A model generated the notes under the pieces. The model was not told the DNA's origin and did no database searches. It saw only the letters and a list, made by a program, of their open reading frames with translations. The position numbers and the translations under genes were made by a program. Below are positions 11,604 through 12,761 of a stretch of DNA of 12,761 nt, piece after piece (the first letter of the stretch is position 1; each line of letters begins with the position of its first letter). The stretch comes from DATEXQ01 sp036846005 (lineage in GTDB: Bacteria > Patescibacteriota > Microgenomatia > UBA8517), in assembly GCA_036846005.1 (NCBI GenBank), contig DAIUCV010000015.1, forward strand, positions 1 to 12,761, in the 5' to 3' direction.

Positions 11604-11677
11604 GGTGGGTGTAGCTCAATGGTTAGAGCACTTGCCTGTGGAGCAAGGGGTTGGCGGTTCGAATCCGCTCACTCACC
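11604..11677 (+). tRNA. tRNA-His (anticodon GUG)
   Basis: This tRNA is 74 nt including the extra 5' G (G-1) that pairs with C73, the identity element of tRNA-His. Acceptor stem GTGGGTG/CACTCAC has one G-U. Anticodon loop CTGTGGA on stem CTTGC/GCAAG gives GUG. T-arm GGCGG-TTCGAAT-CCGCT. CCA is not encoded. It ends 3 nt before the stop codon of the convergent nucleotidyltransferase-like gene. Confidence 0.97.
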
Positions 11678-11680
11678 CTG

Positions 11681-12286
11681 CTATGACAAAAGGAGTTCTA
11701 GATTGGCGAGGTCTTGATTGTGTTCAGATTTAAATTTATCTCCTCGATCTCTTTTATTTAGAATATCCTTCATCTGTTCATGAGGACTAATAACTTCATA
11801 TGACACGCCGTTAAGTGTAACATTCCTGGTATTAAAAGGGTGTTTGTCGGTTTGGGTACTATCACGTTTTATCACAATTTTATTTTTATCAAATGGATTT
11901 TCAAGTACATGAATGTAATAAATATCAGCACCTAAACCATTTCCTTCTACAAAATACGAATGGTAGTAAAGTTGTTCACCCTTGTCTTTCAAATTTAATT
12001 CTAAATATTCACCATCATTCGCTTCATCTATAAGCTTTCTGATTATTTGAGAATCACTTTTATTACCATAAATTTGTATATCAATATCGTTATGAGGTCT
12101 TGTAATTTGTCCCAAATTGCCATCAACGGAATATCCCCCAGAAATAATTGTTCTATAACCATATTCTTTTGATTTTTTCGTAATAAAATCTATGAAGGAA
12201 AGATCTTTATTTACTTTTATTCTTTGATTTTCATTTAATTCAGTCGTTTGATAATTCTTAATATCTTTCTCCTTTAAATTATCCAT
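11681..12286 (-). CDS. Nucleotidyltransferase-fold protein (LinA/AadB-like)
   Basis: The product has 201 residues and is soluble. ISGGYSVDGNLGQITRPHNDIDIQIYG (split here: ISGGYSVDG at 48-56, then TRPHNDIDIQIYG at 62-74) is the active-site pattern of the polymerase-beta-like nucleotidyltransferases that include aminoglycoside 2''- and lincosamide nucleotidyltransferases: GG, RPH-x-D-x-D with metal-binding Asp67 and Asp69, and a third acidic residue in GADIYYI (Asp121). The end, ISPHEQMKDI...RDRGDKFKSEHNQDL, matches the family's C-terminal helix with Lys/Arg-Asp. It may modify a small molecule, or be a housekeeping or antitoxin relative; resistance is not shown. No Shine-Dalgarno; TTGAGG-18-TAGAAT lies 6 nt before the ATG. 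Tail-to-tail with tRNA-His. Confidence 0.8.
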   Translation of the reverse strand: MDNLKEKDIKNYQTTELNENQRIKVNKDLSFIDFITKKSKEYGYRTIISGGYSVDGNLGQITRPHNDIDIQIYGNKSDSQIIRKLIDEANDGEYLELNLKDKGEQLYYHSYFVEGNGLGADIYYIHVLENPFDKNKIVIKRDSTQTDKHPFNTRNVTLNGVSYEVISPHEQMKDILNKRDRGDKFKSEHNQDLANLELLLS

Positions 12287-12292
12287 ATGAAT

Positions 12293-12322
12293 ATTCTACA
12301 TTAAAATTAACGAGCACCTCAA
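12293..12322 (-). promoter_or_regulatory. Promoter of the nucleotidyltransferase-like gene
   Basis: Minus strand: TTGAGG (12317-12322), 18-nt spacer, TAGAAT (12293-12298) with an upstream TG (extended -10), then 6 nt to the ATG. Transcription would start at the ATG itself. Confidence 0.55.
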
Positions 12323-12400
12323 AACAGAACAGTTATTTTCTTGTAAAATTATATCCTGTGTTCAAACAGCATAGACTAAGAAATCCTATTTAGCCTCAAT

Positions 12401-12429
12401 TTGACTTCTCTATCCCTTTGATAAATACT
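12401..12429 (+). promoter_or_regulatory. Promoter of the 78-residue membrane protein gene
   Basis: TTGACT (12401-12406), 17-nt spacer, AATACT (12424-12429), then 5 nt to the ATG. The -35 is good and the -10 matches four of six. Again the spacing predicts a leaderless mRNA. Confidence 0.45.
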
Positions 12430-12434
12430 GAATT

Positions 12435-12671
12435 ATGAACATATCAGATTATCTTTCATCTGATGGAGTTTTGCGAATTATCTCTGCATTAATTTTTATA
12501 ACAATTTTATGTATATTAATTTCTTTAATTTTCTCAATTTTTAAAAAAAGAAATATAATTAAAAAATTAATAATTTTGATGTCGATTATTATTATTTGGT
12601 TATTTTTGAGGATTTATCTACATTTTTTTACGATACCCATAAGTGAACCTTTTGTATTACCTGATATTTAA
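12435..12671 (+). CDS. Small two-helix membrane protein, unknown function
   Basis: The product has 78 residues. Two hydrophobic segments, about 15-36 (ISALIFITILCILISLIF) and 44-65 (KLIILMSIIIIWLFLRIYL), are joined by a basic loop (KKRNIIKK), so both ends should face outward. The C-terminus is short and polar with two Pro. No family recognised. AT-rich DNA can give hydrophobic frames by chance, but the intact ATG, charged loop and upstream promoter-like boxes support a gene. It follows the divergent nucleotidyltransferase gene across a 148-nt gap that shows only the two promoters. Confidence 0.5.
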   Translation: MNISDYLSSDGVLRIISALIFITILCILISLIFSIFKKRNIIKKLIILMSIIIIWLFLRIYLHFFTIPISEPFVLPDI

Positions 12672-12698
12672 TAGAATATTAAATATTTTATATTCACT

Positions 12699-12723
12699 AA
12701 ATAAATAACTTTCTTTATTTTTT
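12699..12723 (+). terminator. Weak AT-only terminator-like hairpin
   Basis: AAATAAA (12699-12705) can pair with TTTATTT (12714-12720) around an 8-nt loop, followed by TTT. It sits 28 nt after the 78-residue gene. A stem without G-C pairs is a poor terminator. From here to the window end I see no further feature. Confidence 0.25.
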
Positions 12724-12761
12724 GTGCCTAAATCAGTTCGATGTATGTTCGCTAAGTCACC

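Noticed and set aside
1..12761. Recoding of UGA (as in some CPR lineages)
   Set aside because: UGA ends several genes where homology or context expects a stop (for example 5876-5878 and 843-845), and no in-frame UGA interrupts a recognised domain.
1..12761. CRISPR array, insertion sequence or prophage
   Set aside because: No regularly spaced repeats, transposase or phage structural gene was seen. The holin-4-like protein alone is not evidence of a phage.

Overview
The window is an AT-rich, gene-dense stretch of bacterial DNA with many short proteins and thirteen tRNA genes, none of which encodes its CCA end. Class I UGA is used as a stop, so the standard bacterial code fits. The gene style suggests a Candidate Phyla Radiation (Patescibacteria, perhaps Microgenomates-like) genome: membrane-tethered lysozyme-like proteins, a LytR C-terminal-domain protein, a glycoside hydrolase with an NBR1-like tail, many orphan small proteins, and an archaeal/eukaryotic-style DRG GTPase. 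This placement is inference from gene content; no rRNA or marker tree is available.

Layout. Positions 1-5037 lie mostly on the minus strand: a secreted coiled-coil/Pro-Ser-Thr-rich protein cut by the window edge, a 64-residue membrane protein, tRNA-Leu(UAG), two paralogous lysozyme-like wall-active proteins with a class I methyltransferase beside them, tRNA-Lys(CUU), and a secreted clan GH-A-like glycoside hydrolase. At 5168-5878 a plus-strand family 2 glycosyltransferase interrupts this order, followed by a decayed antisense copy of part of the hydrolase gene and a transglutaminase-like protein. Positions 6755-7722 form a minus-strand tRNA operon (Leu, Leu, Val, then two small proteins, then Phe, Gly, Arg). 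The DRG GTPase follows, diverging from tRNA-Arg(UCG). The right third holds two orphan plus-strand proteins, a holin-4-like membrane protein, a second tRNA run (Leu, Pro, Gly), a LytR_C protein diverging from tRNA-His, a nucleotidyltransferase-fold protein and a small membrane protein.

How it fits together. Several genes concern the cell envelope: two lysozyme-like proteins, the hydrolase, the glycosyltransferase, the LytR_C protein and the holin-like membrane protein. The tRNA genes and DRG concern translation. The most interesting non-coding element is a structured leader at about 1711-1860. A near-consensus promoter drives an ~80-nt folded region with a possible pseudoknot or switch helix and a 13-bp terminator hairpin that ends just before the start codon of a lysozyme-like gene. 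It looks like an attenuator or riboswitch, and I could not match it to a known class. A second window-wide pattern is that many genes have a -10 box only 5-11 nt before the start codon and no Shine-Dalgarno, which suggests leaderless mRNAs, while a minority have longer leaders with a Shine-Dalgarno.
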